Assembly: GCA_963170125.1 (NCBI GenBank)
Contig: CAUJFI010000052.1
Span: 1 to 64,000 of the forward strand
Origin: Deinococcota bacterium
Lineage (GTDB): Bacteria > Deinococcota > Deinococci > Deinococcales > Trueperaceae
DNA: 64,000 nt
Direction of reading: 5' to 3'
A program made the position numbers and the translations under genes. The notes below the pieces were generated by a model. It saw only the letters and a list, made by a program, of their open reading frames with translations. It had not been told where the DNA came from and did no database searches. Shown here in pieces: positions 19,631-27,512 of the stretch. How positions within the stretch are numbered: the first letter of the stretch is position 1; each line of letters starts with the position of its first letter.

Positions 19631-20653
19631 CTAGGCGCCCACCAGCGGTAGGTACGGCTCGGCGTCCGCCCGCAGGGGATGCTCGGACACGCGACCGGAT
19701 GCCAGCCGCATGGCGCCCGCCAACGCGATCATCGCGCCGTTGTCCGTCGCCAGCGCCGCTGGCGGGAACGAGACGTCGACGCCGGCCGCCGCGAACTCGC
19801 GGCGCAGCCTGGCGTTCGCGGCCACCCCGCCGGCCACCACCAGCCGCGAGAGCCCGGTCCGTGCCAACGCCCGCAAGGTGACGCTCACGAGCGACGCGAC
19901 CACCACGCGTTCGAAGGCCGCGGCCACGTCCGCCGGCCTCAGGCCGGGCTCCCGTTCCACAAGGAGCGCCACGGCGGTCTTCAGGCCGCTGAAGGAGAAC
20001 TCCAGGCCCTTGTCGCCCTGCATCGGGAAGGGGAGGGCGACGGCCGTGTCGTCCCCGTCGGCCGCCAGCCGCGCCAGTGCCGCCCCACCCGGGTAGCCGA
20101 GGCCCAGAAGGCGCGCCACCTTGTCGAACGCCTCACCGGCGGCGTCGTCGCGACTGCGGCCGAGCTCCTCGATGTCGTCCCAGTCGCGCACGGCGAAGAG
20201 GACCGTGTGACCGCCCGAGGCGAGCAGTGCCACGAACGGCGGCTCTGCGGCCGCGGCCGCTAGGTGGCCCTCGAGGTGATGGACGGGTACGAACGGCACG
20301 CTCAAGCCCCAGGCGAGGGCCTTGCCGTAGCCGAGCCCGACCAGGAGCGCGCCGACGAGCCCCGGGCCACGCGTGGCGGCGATGGCGTCCAGGTCGCCGA
20401 GACCCACCCCGGCCTGCGCCAGGGCGCGGTCCAGCACGTCGTCGATGACCTCGAGGTGCTCGCGGCTCGCGAGCTCGGGCATCACGCCGCCGAAGCGCGC
20501 GTGCAGCGCCGTCTGCGACTCGACGACGTTCGCGAGGATCTCCCCCCCGAGGGCGATCCCGACCCCCGTGTCGTCGCACGACGTGTCGATGCCGAGGACG
20601 AGCGGCGGCTTCCGCGACGAGCCGCCGCCCCGCACGTCCACGCTCCCCGCCAC
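19631..20653 (-). CDS. tsaD: tRNA N6-adenosine threonylcarbamoyltransferase TsaD
   Basis: A 340-aa ASKHA-fold protein that transfers the threonylcarbamoyl group to A37 of ANN-decoding tRNAs with TsaB and TsaE. Motifs: GIDTSCDDTGVGI at the N-terminus, metal-binding HHLEGH near residue 129, SGGHT, GEAFDKVARLLGLGYPGG, and VAGGVAANARLR at the C-terminus. The GTG at 20653 lies 2 nt past the thrB stop codon (20656-20658), giving tight coupling; the open frame running on to 21148 is out of phase with thrB and is a shadow. Confidence 0.94.
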   Translation of the reverse strand: MAGSVDVRGGGSSRKPPLVLGIDTSCDDTGVGIALGGEILANVVESQTALHARFGGVMPELASREHLEVIDDVLDRALAQAGVGLGDLDAIAATRGPGLVGALLVGLGYGKALAWGLSVPFVPVHHLEGHLAAAAAEPPFVALLASGGHTVLFAVRDWDDIEELGRSRDDAAGEAFDKVARLLGLGYPGGAALARLAADGDDTAVALPFPMQGDKGLEFSFSGLKTAVALLVEREPGLRPADVAAAFERVVVASLVSVTLRALARTGLSRLVVAGGVAANARLRREFAAAGVDVSFPPAALATDNGAMIALAGAMRLASGRVSEHPLRADAEPYLPLVGA

Positions 20654-20655
20654 CC

Positions 20656-21561
20656 TCAGCAGCGCTCCACCGTGTAGCCGCCCGCCGGCGCCAGCTCCAG
20701 CACCTCGCCGCCGCTGCCGACGAAGCGCTCGAGCGCCGCCTTGCAGGCGGCGACGCCGTCGGCGTCGGTCACGGCGCCGACCGTCGGGCCCGCACCCGAC
20801 AGGAAGGCCGCGAAGGCCCCGGCCGACGCGAGGTCGGCCAGGGCCGTGGCGAAGCCCGGCACGAGATGGGCGCGGTACGGCTGATGCAAGACGTCGAGCG
20901 AGGCCGCGCGCAGGAGCCCGGGGCGCGACCCGGCGACGGCGGCGACCCAGAGGGCAGAGCGGGAGGCCGTGAGGACGGCGGCGCGCCTGCTGTACTCGTC
21001 CGGGAGCGCCGCGCGCGCCTCGGACGTGGCCAGCTCGAACGGCGGCACCCCGAAGAGGAGCCGCCAATCTGGCGGCACGGTGAGCGCCGCCGCCTGGAAG
21101 TTGCCGTCCGCGCCGGCCGCGGCGACGGTGAAGCCTCCGAACACGCACGGGCCGACGTTGTCAGGATGGCCCTCGAGCGCTGCCGTGAGGTCGAACACGC
21201 CGTGCCTGCCCAGAGCCCCGCCCGTGACGGCGTCCGCCAGGGCGGCGCCGGCGACCAGGGCCGCCGACGAGGATCCGAGCCCGCGCGCCAACGGTATCGG
21301 GTTGTCGGCAGCGATGGCGACGGGCGGAGCCGCCAGGCCCAGGTGCTCGTGGACGGCACGGAAGCCGCGGTGGATGAGGTTGTCCGGCGTGTTGGGGACG
21401 CCGCCGTCGCGGCCCCCGCCGCTACTCCGACCGCGGTACACGAAGAGGTCGGTCTCGGAAGGCTCGAGCGTGACCTCGAGGTGAAGGTCGAGCGCCAGGC
21501 CTAGGGTGTCGAAGCCAGGCCCCAGGTTGGCGCTGCTGGCCGGGACGCGCGCGCGGAACAT
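20656..21561 (-). CDS. thrB: Homoserine kinase
   Basis: A 301-aa GHMP kinase phosphorylating homoserine in threonine synthesis. It opens with VPASSANLGPGFDTLGLAL, carries the ATP-binding loop PLARGLGSSSAA, and ends with the third GHMP motif AAFLSGAGPTVGA. The ATG at 21561 has -10 TAGCGT (21569-21574) 7 nt upstream. thrC and hom are not adjacent; instead tsaD follows immediately. The pairing links threonine supply with a threonine-consuming tRNA modification, which may be coincidence. Confidence 0.93.
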   Translation of the reverse strand: MFRARVPASSANLGPGFDTLGLALDLHLEVTLEPSETDLFVYRGRSSGGGRDGGVPNTPDNLIHRGFRAVHEHLGLAAPPVAIAADNPIPLARGLGSSSAALVAGAALADAVTGGALGRHGVFDLTAALEGHPDNVGPCVFGGFTVAAAGADGNFQAAALTVPPDWRLLFGVPPFELATSEARAALPDEYSRRAAVLTASRSALWVAAVAGSRPGLLRAASLDVLHQPYRAHLVPGFATALADLASAGAFAAFLSGAGPTVGAVTDADGVAACKAALERFVGSGGEVLELAPAGGYTVERC

Positions 21562-21683
21562 GTGGGGAACGCTACCACCTGACGCCACCGCGCGTCGTCC
21601 GGCGCCGGCGCCCGGCGCCGGCGGTGAGAGCTCCGCTTGGCGCCCTCCGATGGTCGTGGCGGGGCAGTACGTGCGAGCCCGCG

Positions 21684-23252
21684 CTAGCCCAACTCGGCGA
21701 GAGCGTCTGGCAGGGCCTCGGCGACGTCGCTCGCCACGAGGCCGATGCCGTGCCGCCGCGCCGCGACCTCGCCGGCGACGCCGTGCAGCCAGACGGCCGC
21801 GCACGTGCGTTCGAACGCCGCTTCGCGCCCGCCGGCCGGCGCGAGCACGGCTCCCAAGACCCCGGCCAGCACGTCGCCCGTGCCGCCCGCCGCCATCCCC
21901 GGGTGGCCGCGCTCCGAGACGGCGAGGCGACCGTCGGGCGCCGCGATCACCGTGGTGGCGCCCTTCAGCACGACCACGGCGCCGTACCGCGCGGCCAGGG
22001 CGTTAGCGGCAGCCACCGGGTCCTCCGCGACGACCGCGGTGCTCGTGCCGAGGAGGGCGGCGGCCTCGCCGGCGTGCGGGGTTAGCACGGCGGCGCCAGG
22101 CCGCTCGCGGGATGCCGGCGCGGCGCCGGCGTGGGAGGCGACCCCGAGCGAGATCGTTCCGGCGGCGAGCGCCCCGAGCGCGGCGGCGTCCAGCACGACT
22201 GGGCCGGGGGCCAGGGTCAGGAGTTCGGGCAAGTGGGGGAGGAACTCCTCGGCGAGGCCCGGTCCGATGACGAGGGCGGCAGCGCGCTTCGGCTCGATCA
22301 GTGCCGCTACCGTGTCGGGAACGGTGCCGGTTGGCACGCTCATGGCCTCGCCCCTGGCCCCGCCGGCTTGGGCCCGCTCGAAGATGGTCTCCGGCCACGC
22401 CGCCGGGTGGCGCTCCGGGCCGACGAGCGTGACGAGGCCGGCGCCTGCCCGCCAGGCGCCCCGGCAGGCCAGCTCGGCCGCTCCGGCGTAGCGCCCGGAC
22501 CCGGCCAAGATCGTGACGGTGCCGGCCGTGTACTTATGGGCGGAGCGCTCTCGAGCGGGCAGCCACGCCCTCGCAGCGTCGGCGTCCAGGAGGGCGATGC
22601 CACCCACCTGGGCCAGGACCGCGCTCGGCATGCCGATGGGCGCGAGGACCCGGACGCCGTAGTAGCGGCTCGTCGCCGGGAACGCGCCCGCCACCTTGCG
22701 TCCGGCTAGTTCAACGGTGACGTCCGCCCTCACGTGCGGCCCGATCCCCCGCGGCGTGTCGGTAGGCAGGCCGCTGGGGACGTCGATGGCCACGACGGGC
22801 GCCTCGAGCCCCGAGAGCGCGCTGAGCAGGCCGCCTAGCCACCCGTCCGCCGCCCGGTCGAGGCCGCTGCCGAGGAGGGCATCGACGATGATCGTGCGCT
22901 CGGTCACCAGTAGGCGCACATCCTCCACGCCGGTGAGCGGGGCGGTCACCGCGCCGCTGGCCAGGAGGGCCGTGCGGGCGCGCGCCGCGTCCGGCCGGGT
23001 GGGTTCGGCGCTGAGTTCGAGGACCTTGGCGTCGAGGCCCGCCGCGTGCAACTTCCTGGCGCAAACGTAGCCGTCGCCACCGTTGTTGCCCTTGCCGCAG
23101 AGGATCACGGCCCTGCGCGTGCCGGGGTAGCGGCGCAGCGCCTCGCGCGCCACCGCCGCGCCGGCGCTCTCCATGAGCGTCTCGCCGGTGACGCCGGCCG
23201 CGGCCGCGCGCTCGTCGGCTTCCCGCATCTCGGCCGCCCGGTAGAGCTTCAA
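21684..23252 (-). CDS. Bifunctional NAD(P)HX epimerase / ADP-dependent dehydratase
   Basis: A 522-aa fusion of the YjeF N-terminal epimerase (about 1-215; CGKGNNGGDGYVCARKL, IVDALLGSGLDRA, DVPSGLPTDT) and the YjeF C-terminal carbohydrate-kinase-like dehydratase (about 225-515; LTPHAGEAAALLG, VLKGATTVI, GTGDVLAGVLGA). It repairs hydrated NADH/NADPH. The start is a TTG at 23252, 19 nt downstream of the aldo-keto reductase gene, so the two are probably cotranscribed. This bifunctional layout is common in bacteria. Confidence 0.93.
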   Translation of the reverse strand: MKLYRAAEMREADERAAAAGVTGETLMESAGAAVAREALRRYPGTRRAVILCGKGNNGGDGYVCARKLHAAGLDAKVLELSAEPTRPDAARARTALLASGAVTAPLTGVEDVRLLVTERTIIVDALLGSGLDRAADGWLGGLLSALSGLEAPVVAIDVPSGLPTDTPRGIGPHVRADVTVELAGRKVAGAFPATSRYYGVRVLAPIGMPSAVLAQVGGIALLDADAARAWLPARERSAHKYTAGTVTILAGSGRYAGAAELACRGAWRAGAGLVTLVGPERHPAAWPETIFERAQAGGARGEAMSVPTGTVPDTVAALIEPKRAAALVIGPGLAEEFLPHLPELLTLAPGPVVLDAAALGALAAGTISLGVASHAGAAPASRERPGAAVLTPHAGEAAALLGTSTAVVAEDPVAAANALAARYGAVVVLKGATTVIAAPDGRLAVSERGHPGMAAGGTGDVLAGVLGAVLAPAGGREAAFERTCAAVWLHGVAGEVAARRHGIGLVASDVAEALPDALAELG

Positions 23253-23271
23253 GAACTCGCCGGCCGGTCCG

Positions 23272-24228
23272 CTAGATGAGCGCCCGGTCGATGCGCGCGA
23301 GCACGTCGTCGGTCAGGCTCAGCTTGGCCGCGCCGACGTTCTCCTCGAGCTGCTCGACGCGGGTGGCGCCCGTGATGACGGAGGTCACGTTCGAGTTGCG
23401 CAGGATCCAGGCGAGGGCCAGCTGACCGCGCGTGACGCCCAGGTCGTCGGCCACGTCCTTGAGGGCGCGTACGCGGGCGGCGTTCTCGTCGCTGAAGAAC
23501 CGCTCCTTGAAGCTCTCGAACTCCGCGAAGCGGGAGCCGGCCGGCACGCCGCCGTCGTACTTGCCGGTGAGCATGCCTTGCGCCAACGGGCTGAAGACGA
23601 CCACGCCCACGCCCTTGGCGCTCGTGACCGGCAAGACCTCGTTCTCGGCGCGCTCGCGACGCAGCATGGAGTACTCGGCCTGCTCGACGACGGGAGCGAC
23701 GAGGCCGTTCGCCTTAGCGAACGTGACGGCCTCCGCGATCTGAGCGGCCGACCACATGCTCGTGCCCCAGTAGTGCGTGCGGCCGGAGCGCACGACGTCG
23801 GAGAACGCCTCGACGGTCTCCTCGAGAGTGGTCTCCGGGTCGTAGCGGTGCGCGAAGTAGATGTCGAGGTAGTCGAGGCCGAGACGGTCCAGGCTGCGGT
23901 CCACCGACTCCAGGACGTGCTTGCGGCTCAGGCCGCGGTCGTTGACGTCGTCGGACATCTTCCCGAACACCTTGCTGGCCACCACGAGGTGGTGGCGCGG
24001 AGCGGCGCCGGCCAGGGCGGGGCCCATGACCTCCTCGCACTTGCCGTTCGCGTAGACGTCGGCCGTGTCGAAGTAGTTGACCCCGAGCTCGACGGCACGC
24101 TCGATCAGGCGGGTCACGCGGTCCTGTTCGGCGACCGTCTGTCCGTAAGTCGTCCAGCCGCCCAAGCTCACCGTGCTCAGCTTGAGGCCGCTGCTGCCAA
24201 GCCTGCGGTAGGTCATCTCGTTAGCCAT
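23272..24228 (-). CDS. Aldo/keto reductase (K+-channel beta-subunit-like)
   Basis: A 318-aa (beta/alpha)8 NADPH-dependent reductase. The tetrad is visible: Asp and Tyr in YFDTADVYANGK, Lys in VVASKVFG, His in IYFAHRYD. The GWTTYGQTVAEQD opening and the C-terminal ITGATRVEQLEENV cofactor loop are typical of the YghZ/Kv-beta group. The ATG at 24228 has -10 TAGCCT (24235-24240) 6 nt upstream. It leads a two-gene unit with the NAD(P)HX repair enzyme. The substrate is unknown. Confidence 0.92.
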   Translation of the reverse strand: MANEMTYRRLGSSGLKLSTVSLGGWTTYGQTVAEQDRVTRLIERAVELGVNYFDTADVYANGKCEEVMGPALAGAAPRHHLVVASKVFGKMSDDVNDRGLSRKHVLESVDRSLDRLGLDYLDIYFAHRYDPETTLEETVEAFSDVVRSGRTHYWGTSMWSAAQIAEAVTFAKANGLVAPVVEQAEYSMLRRERAENEVLPVTSAKGVGVVVFSPLAQGMLTGKYDGGVPAGSRFAEFESFKERFFSDENAARVRALKDVADDLGVTRGQLALAWILRNSNVTSVITGATRVEQLEENVGAAKLSLTDDVLARIDRALI

Positions 24229-24339
24229 GCGGTTAGGCTAACCCCTCCGCGGGGCCATGAGCGCGGCGGGCGCTTCCGGTCCGGCGTACGGGCGTGGTGG
24301 TGGTCCGGTCGTCGGTCGCCCCCTGGCGGGCCGGCGGTG

Positions 24340-24702
24340 TCAGCGCTTCCCGAAGGAGTGGTCGAGCATCGGACCGAGCGGCCTGCCGCCCAGCAGGTGC
24401 ATGTGCAGGTGGTAGACCTCCTGGTGGCCGTGCTCCTTACAGTTGACGATCAGGCGATAGCCTTCGCCCAAGCCCTCCCGCTCGGCAATCCTGCGCGCCG
24501 CCGTGAACATGCGGCCTAACGCCGCCTCGTGCTCGGCCTCGACGTCGGCCGCCGTCGGGATGACGGCGTTGGGCACGATGAGCACGTGCACGGGGGCCTG
24601 TGGGTGGATGTCGCGGAAGGCGGTGACGAGGTCGTCCTGGTAGACGATGTCGGCCGGGATCTCGCGGCGCACGATCTTGGCGAAGAGCGTGTCCTGGGTC
24701 AT
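24340..24702 (-). CDS. HIT-family (HINT-like) nucleotide-binding protein
   Basis: A 120-aa histidine-triad protein. The catalytic motif [12 protein letters not shown] is near the C-terminus, and [18 protein letters not shown] opens it as in HINT1/HinT purine phosphoramidases. The ATG at 24702 is chosen over an ATG 40 codons upstream because homology starts there and a -10 TAAACT (24708-24713) ends 5 nt before it. It is a single-gene unit. Confidence 0.93.
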   Translation of the reverse strand: MTQDTLFAKIVRREIPADIVYQDDLVTAFRDIHPQAPVHVLIVPNAVIPTAADVEAEHEAALGRMFTAARRIAEREGLGEGYRLIVNCKEHGHQEVYHLHMHLLGGRPLGPMLDHSFGKR

Positions 24703-24853
24703 GACCAAGTTTACGCGGGCCGGCAGGAGACTCGTCCGCGGGCCGGTGGACGGACGCGTGCAACGGGCGGTGGTCGCGTGGCCGCTTGCCACGGTGACGA
24801 TACGCCGTCCAGGGAGGCTCATGACGCCGACTCACGGCCCCCGCGAGGGGCGC

Positions 24854-25375
24854 TCAGGCCGCCTTCAGCTCGCTCATGGTGAAGAGCGCTCTGAGCGCCA
24901 CGCCCTCGGCCGCCAGCGCGGCACCGCCGCCCGCCTCGCGGTCGATCACGCACAGCGCCGTCTCGACGGTGGCTCCCGCGCCGCGCAGGTCGCGGGTCGA
25001 GAGCACGACCTGGCCGCCGGAGGTGACCACGTCCTCGATGACAAGAAGGCGGCTGCCCGCCACGTCGCCCCCCTCGGCGAAGCGCATGGTGCCGTACTCC
25101 TTGGCCCTCTTGCGCACGAACAAGGTCGGGATGCCCGTCACTTGCGCGAGCATGACGGCCAGCGGCACGCCGCCGAGCTCGAGCCCCGCCAGTGCGTCGA
25201 CGCCGGCCGGCACGAGAGGAGCGAGCGCCTCGGCGATGGCGCGCAGCAGTCGCGGGTCCGACTCGAACATGTACTTGTCGAAGTACTCGGTGCTCGTCGC
25301 GCCGGAGCGCAAGCGGAACTGGCCGTGGACGAGGGAGCGGTCGGTGATGGCGCGAGCGAGGGCTTGGCGCTGCAT
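24854..25375 (-). CDS. pyrE: Orotate phosphoribosyltransferase
   Basis: A 173-aa type I PRTase making OMP from orotate and PRPP. The PRPP-binding motif is VIEDVVTSGGQ (about 111-121). FRLRSGATSTEYFDKY and FVRKRAKEYGT complete the active site. It is shorter than the E. coli enzyme but within the range of the Thermus/archaeal type. The ATG at 25375 is leaderless by appearance: TAACAT (25382-25387) is 6 nt upstream. No other pyr genes are adjacent. Confidence 0.93.
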   Translation of the reverse strand: MQRQALARAITDRSLVHGQFRLRSGATSTEYFDKYMFESDPRLLRAIAEALAPLVPAGVDALAGLELGGVPLAVMLAQVTGIPTLFVRKRAKEYGTMRFAEGGDVAGSRLLVIEDVVTSGGQVVLSTRDLRGAGATVETALCVIDREAGGGAALAAEGVALRALFTMSELKAA

Positions 25376-25459
25376 GCCGCGATGTTACCCGCTGGGCGGG
25401 TCGTCCGGCCGGTCGCAAGCGCCGCGCTCGGGCCGGACCTGTGCGCAAGCGGGCGGCCT

Positions 25460-25559
25460 ATGCTAGACTCGCTTGCTCGTAAGCGGGGCGCTTTGTTCGC
25501 GCCGCACCGTAACTCATGCTCTACCGGGGTCTTCGAACCCCGTAGCAACGGAGGAAGCA
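25460..25559 (+). promoter_or_regulatory. rpmB promoter and structured leader
   Basis: A -10-like TAGACT at about 25464-25469 would start an mRNA with a leader of about 85 nt. The leader contains a hairpin (25521-25545): CGGGGT / ACCCCG with a CTTCGA loop, extended by CTA/TAG pairs across one bulged C. A GGAGG ribosome site follows at 25550-25554. Leader hairpins ahead of ribosomal-protein genes are often autoregulatory; here that is inference. Confidence 0.45.
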
Positions 25560-25808
25560 ATGCCGCGCGTCTGTGCCGTGACTGGGAAGCGCACCCAGAG
25601 CACCACCACCAGCATCCGCAAGGGCTCCGCCAAGCGCAAGGGCGGCGTCGGCCTCAAGCAGGTCGGCGTGCATAAGCGCACCCTCAAGCCGAACCTGCAG
25701 AAGCGCACCGTCTGGGTAGACGGCCGCCCCATGCGCGTCTGGCTGAGCGCCAAGGCCATCCGTCAGCTCGACCCGACCGTGTTCGTCAACCCGAACAAGC
25801 CGGCCTGA
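25560..25808 (+). CDS. rpmB: 50S ribosomal protein L28
   Basis: An 82-aa basic protein starting [13 protein letters not shown] and containing [17 protein letters not shown], the standard L28 pattern of a large-subunit protein. The ATG at 25560 has a clear GGAGG site. Only one Cys is present near the N-terminus, so it is not an obvious zinc-binding paralogue. A terminator follows at 25833. Confidence 0.96.
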   Translation: MPRVCAVTGKRTQSTTTSIRKGSAKRKGGVGLKQVGVHKRTLKPNLQKRTVWVDGRPMRVWLSAKAIRQLDPTVFVNPNKPA

Positions 25809-25832
25809 GAACCGCAGCACGCATGACCGGCG

Positions 25833-25862
25833 CGGCACCGCTCCACCAGGGCGGTGCCGTTT
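25833..25862 (+). terminator. rpmB intrinsic terminator
   Basis: A perfect 9-bp stem (CGGCACCGC / GCGGTGCCG) with a 9-nt loop is followed by TTT. It starts 24 nt after the rpmB stop. It lies inside the longest frame of the next gene, which argues for a later start of that gene. Confidence 0.75.
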
Positions 25863-25870
25863 GCGTTCGG

Positions 25871-26584
25871 GTGTTCCGGGTGACCGTACGCCTCGGGGAC
25901 TTCGAGGTCCTCAAAGGCGTGTCGTTCGACGTGCCGGCCGGCGCCTCGTTGGCCGTCGTCGGTCCGAACGGGGCCGGTAAGTCGACCTTGGTCAAGGTCA
26001 TCCTCGGCCTCGTCGCCCCGCTCGAGGGCACGGTCGCCGTGTTCGGCGAGCGTCCAGGGGCCAACCCGGGGCGCGTCGGGTACGTGCCCCAGCTCAAGAC
26101 GTTCGACCGCACCTTCCCGGCCACGGCTCTGGAGCTGGTGGCGACGGGCCTGCGTCGGGAATGGCCCGGCCGCGTGCGCTCCGGCGAGCGCGAGCAGGCG
26201 CTCGCGGCCCTGCGCCGCGTGGGAGCCGAACAGCTCGCCATTCGGCCACTCGCGCGCCTCTCCGGCGGCGAGTTGCAGCGCGCCTACCTGGCCCGCGCCT
26301 TCGTGCGGCGCCCAGAGCTCGTGCTCCTCGACGAGCCCGCCACGGGTGTCGACTACCTGGCCGAGCGCGACATCTACGACCTACTCGAGGAGTACCAGGC
26401 TGACAGCGGGGCCAGCGTCGTGATGGTGACCCACGACCTGACGGCCGCCCGCTACCACGCCGACCGGGTGCTGGTCCTGAACCGCACGGCGCGCGGCTTC
26501 GGCCTGCCCGAGGAGGTCCTATGCGACGAATGCCTGGAGGACGCGTTCGGCCACAAGCACCACGGGCACGGGCCGAGGGTGTGA
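25871..26584 (+). CDS. Metal (Zn/Mn)-type ABC transporter ATPase
   Basis: A 237-aa ABC ATPase: Walker A GPNGAGKST, Q-loop YVPQ, signature LSGGELQR, Walker B LVLLDEPATG, H-loop VTHDL. The ATPGVD-type D-loop and a His-rich C-terminus (GHKHHGHG) match ZnuC/MntB-type ATPases. The frame is open from an ATG at 25823, but the rpmB terminator occupies 25833-25862, so I prefer the GTG at 25871 (or 25880), which starts where family homology does. A permease gene follows 72 nt downstream; no solute-binding protein gene is present. Confidence 0.88.
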   Translation: MFRVTVRLGDFEVLKGVSFDVPAGASLAVVGPNGAGKSTLVKVILGLVAPLEGTVAVFGERPGANPGRVGYVPQLKTFDRTFPATALELVATGLRREWPGRVRSGEREQALAALRRVGAEQLAIRPLARLSGGELQRAYLARAFVRRPELVLLDEPATGVDYLAERDIYDLLEEYQADSGASVVMVTHDLTAARYHADRVLVLNRTARGFGLPEEVLCDECLEDAFGHKHHGHGPRV

Positions 26585-26656
26585 GCGCGCCGGCACCGCG
26601 CGGCCTTTCGCGAGCGGGGGCCGCGTGAGTACACCGGCCCGTCGGCGGCCAAGCGC

Positions 26657-27511
26657 ATGAGCCTGGTGGAGGCCCTCGCGCTGCCGTTCTTCCAGCGCGC
26701 CGTACTCGCCGGGCTCGCCATCGCCGTGATGTCTGGCGTTCTCGGGGTCTTCGTCGTGCAAAGGCGCTTGTCGTTCCTCGGCGACGGCCTCGCGCACGCC
26801 GCGTTCGGCGGCATGGGGATCGGCGCGTTCGTGATCGTCACGACCGGCCTGATCGGTTCCAGCGTCGCGCTTCTCAAGCACCCGTTATGGATAGCCCTGC
26901 CGTTCAGCGTCCTGGCGGCGCTGGCGATAGCGGCGTTGCGCAAGCGCACGCGCCTCAGCTCCGACACCGCCATCGGCGTGGCCTTCGCGGTCAGCGTCGC
27001 GCTCGGCGTCATGTTCTTCTCGCTCATCCCGCCCGACGTCAACCTCGGCCTCTCCGTCATGGACCTGCTGTTCGGCTCGATCCTCGGCGTGCGGCAGGGC
27101 GATCTCCTCGTGATCCTCGTCGTGGCGGCGGCGGCAGTGCTCGTGCTCCTGACCACCTGGGGGCGGTTGGCCTACGCGACCTTCGACGACGAGCTCGCGC
27201 GCGGCGACGGGGTGCGCGCCGAGGCCCTGGAACTCGTGCTCTTCCTCGTCGCCGCCGTGGTGATCGCTGTGAGCGCCACCGTGGTCGGCATCGTGCTGAT
27301 GGCCGCCTACCTGGTCATCCCGGCCGCCGGCGCCAGGCTCGTTGCCCGCACCCTGGCGCAGATGACGGCGCTCTCCGTCCTGATCGGGGTGGCGAGCACC
27401 CTCATCGGCCTGGGGCTGTCGTTCTACCTCGACGTACCGAGCGGGGCGACCATCGTCCTCACGCAGGCCGTCATGTTCGTGCCCGCGGCGGTCTTCGGCG
27501 CGAGGCGGTAG
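26657..27511 (+). CDS. Metal ABC transporter permease (ZnuB/MntC family)
   Basis: A 284-aa integral membrane protein with about eight hydrophobic segments. It carries the family's QRRLSFLGDGLAHAAFGGMGIG segment and GIVLMAAYLVIPAAGARL, typical of ABC-3 permeases for Zn, Mn or Fe. The ATG is at 26657. Its stop is separated by one base from the convergent UbiD-family gene. The missing ZnuA-type binding protein must be encoded elsewhere or replaced. Confidence 0.9.
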   Translation: MSLVEALALPFFQRAVLAGLAIAVMSGVLGVFVVQRRLSFLGDGLAHAAFGGMGIGAFVIVTTGLIGSSVALLKHPLWIALPFSVLAALAIAALRKRTRLSSDTAIGVAFAVSVALGVMFFSLIPPDVNLGLSVMDLLFGSILGVRQGDLLVILVVAAAAVLVLLTTWGRLAYATFDDELARGDGVRAEALELVLFLVAAVVIAVSATVVGIVLMAAYLVIPAAGARLVARTLAQMTALSVLIGVASTLIGLGLSFYLDVPSGATIVLTQAVMFVPAAVFGARR

Positions 27512-27512
27512 C

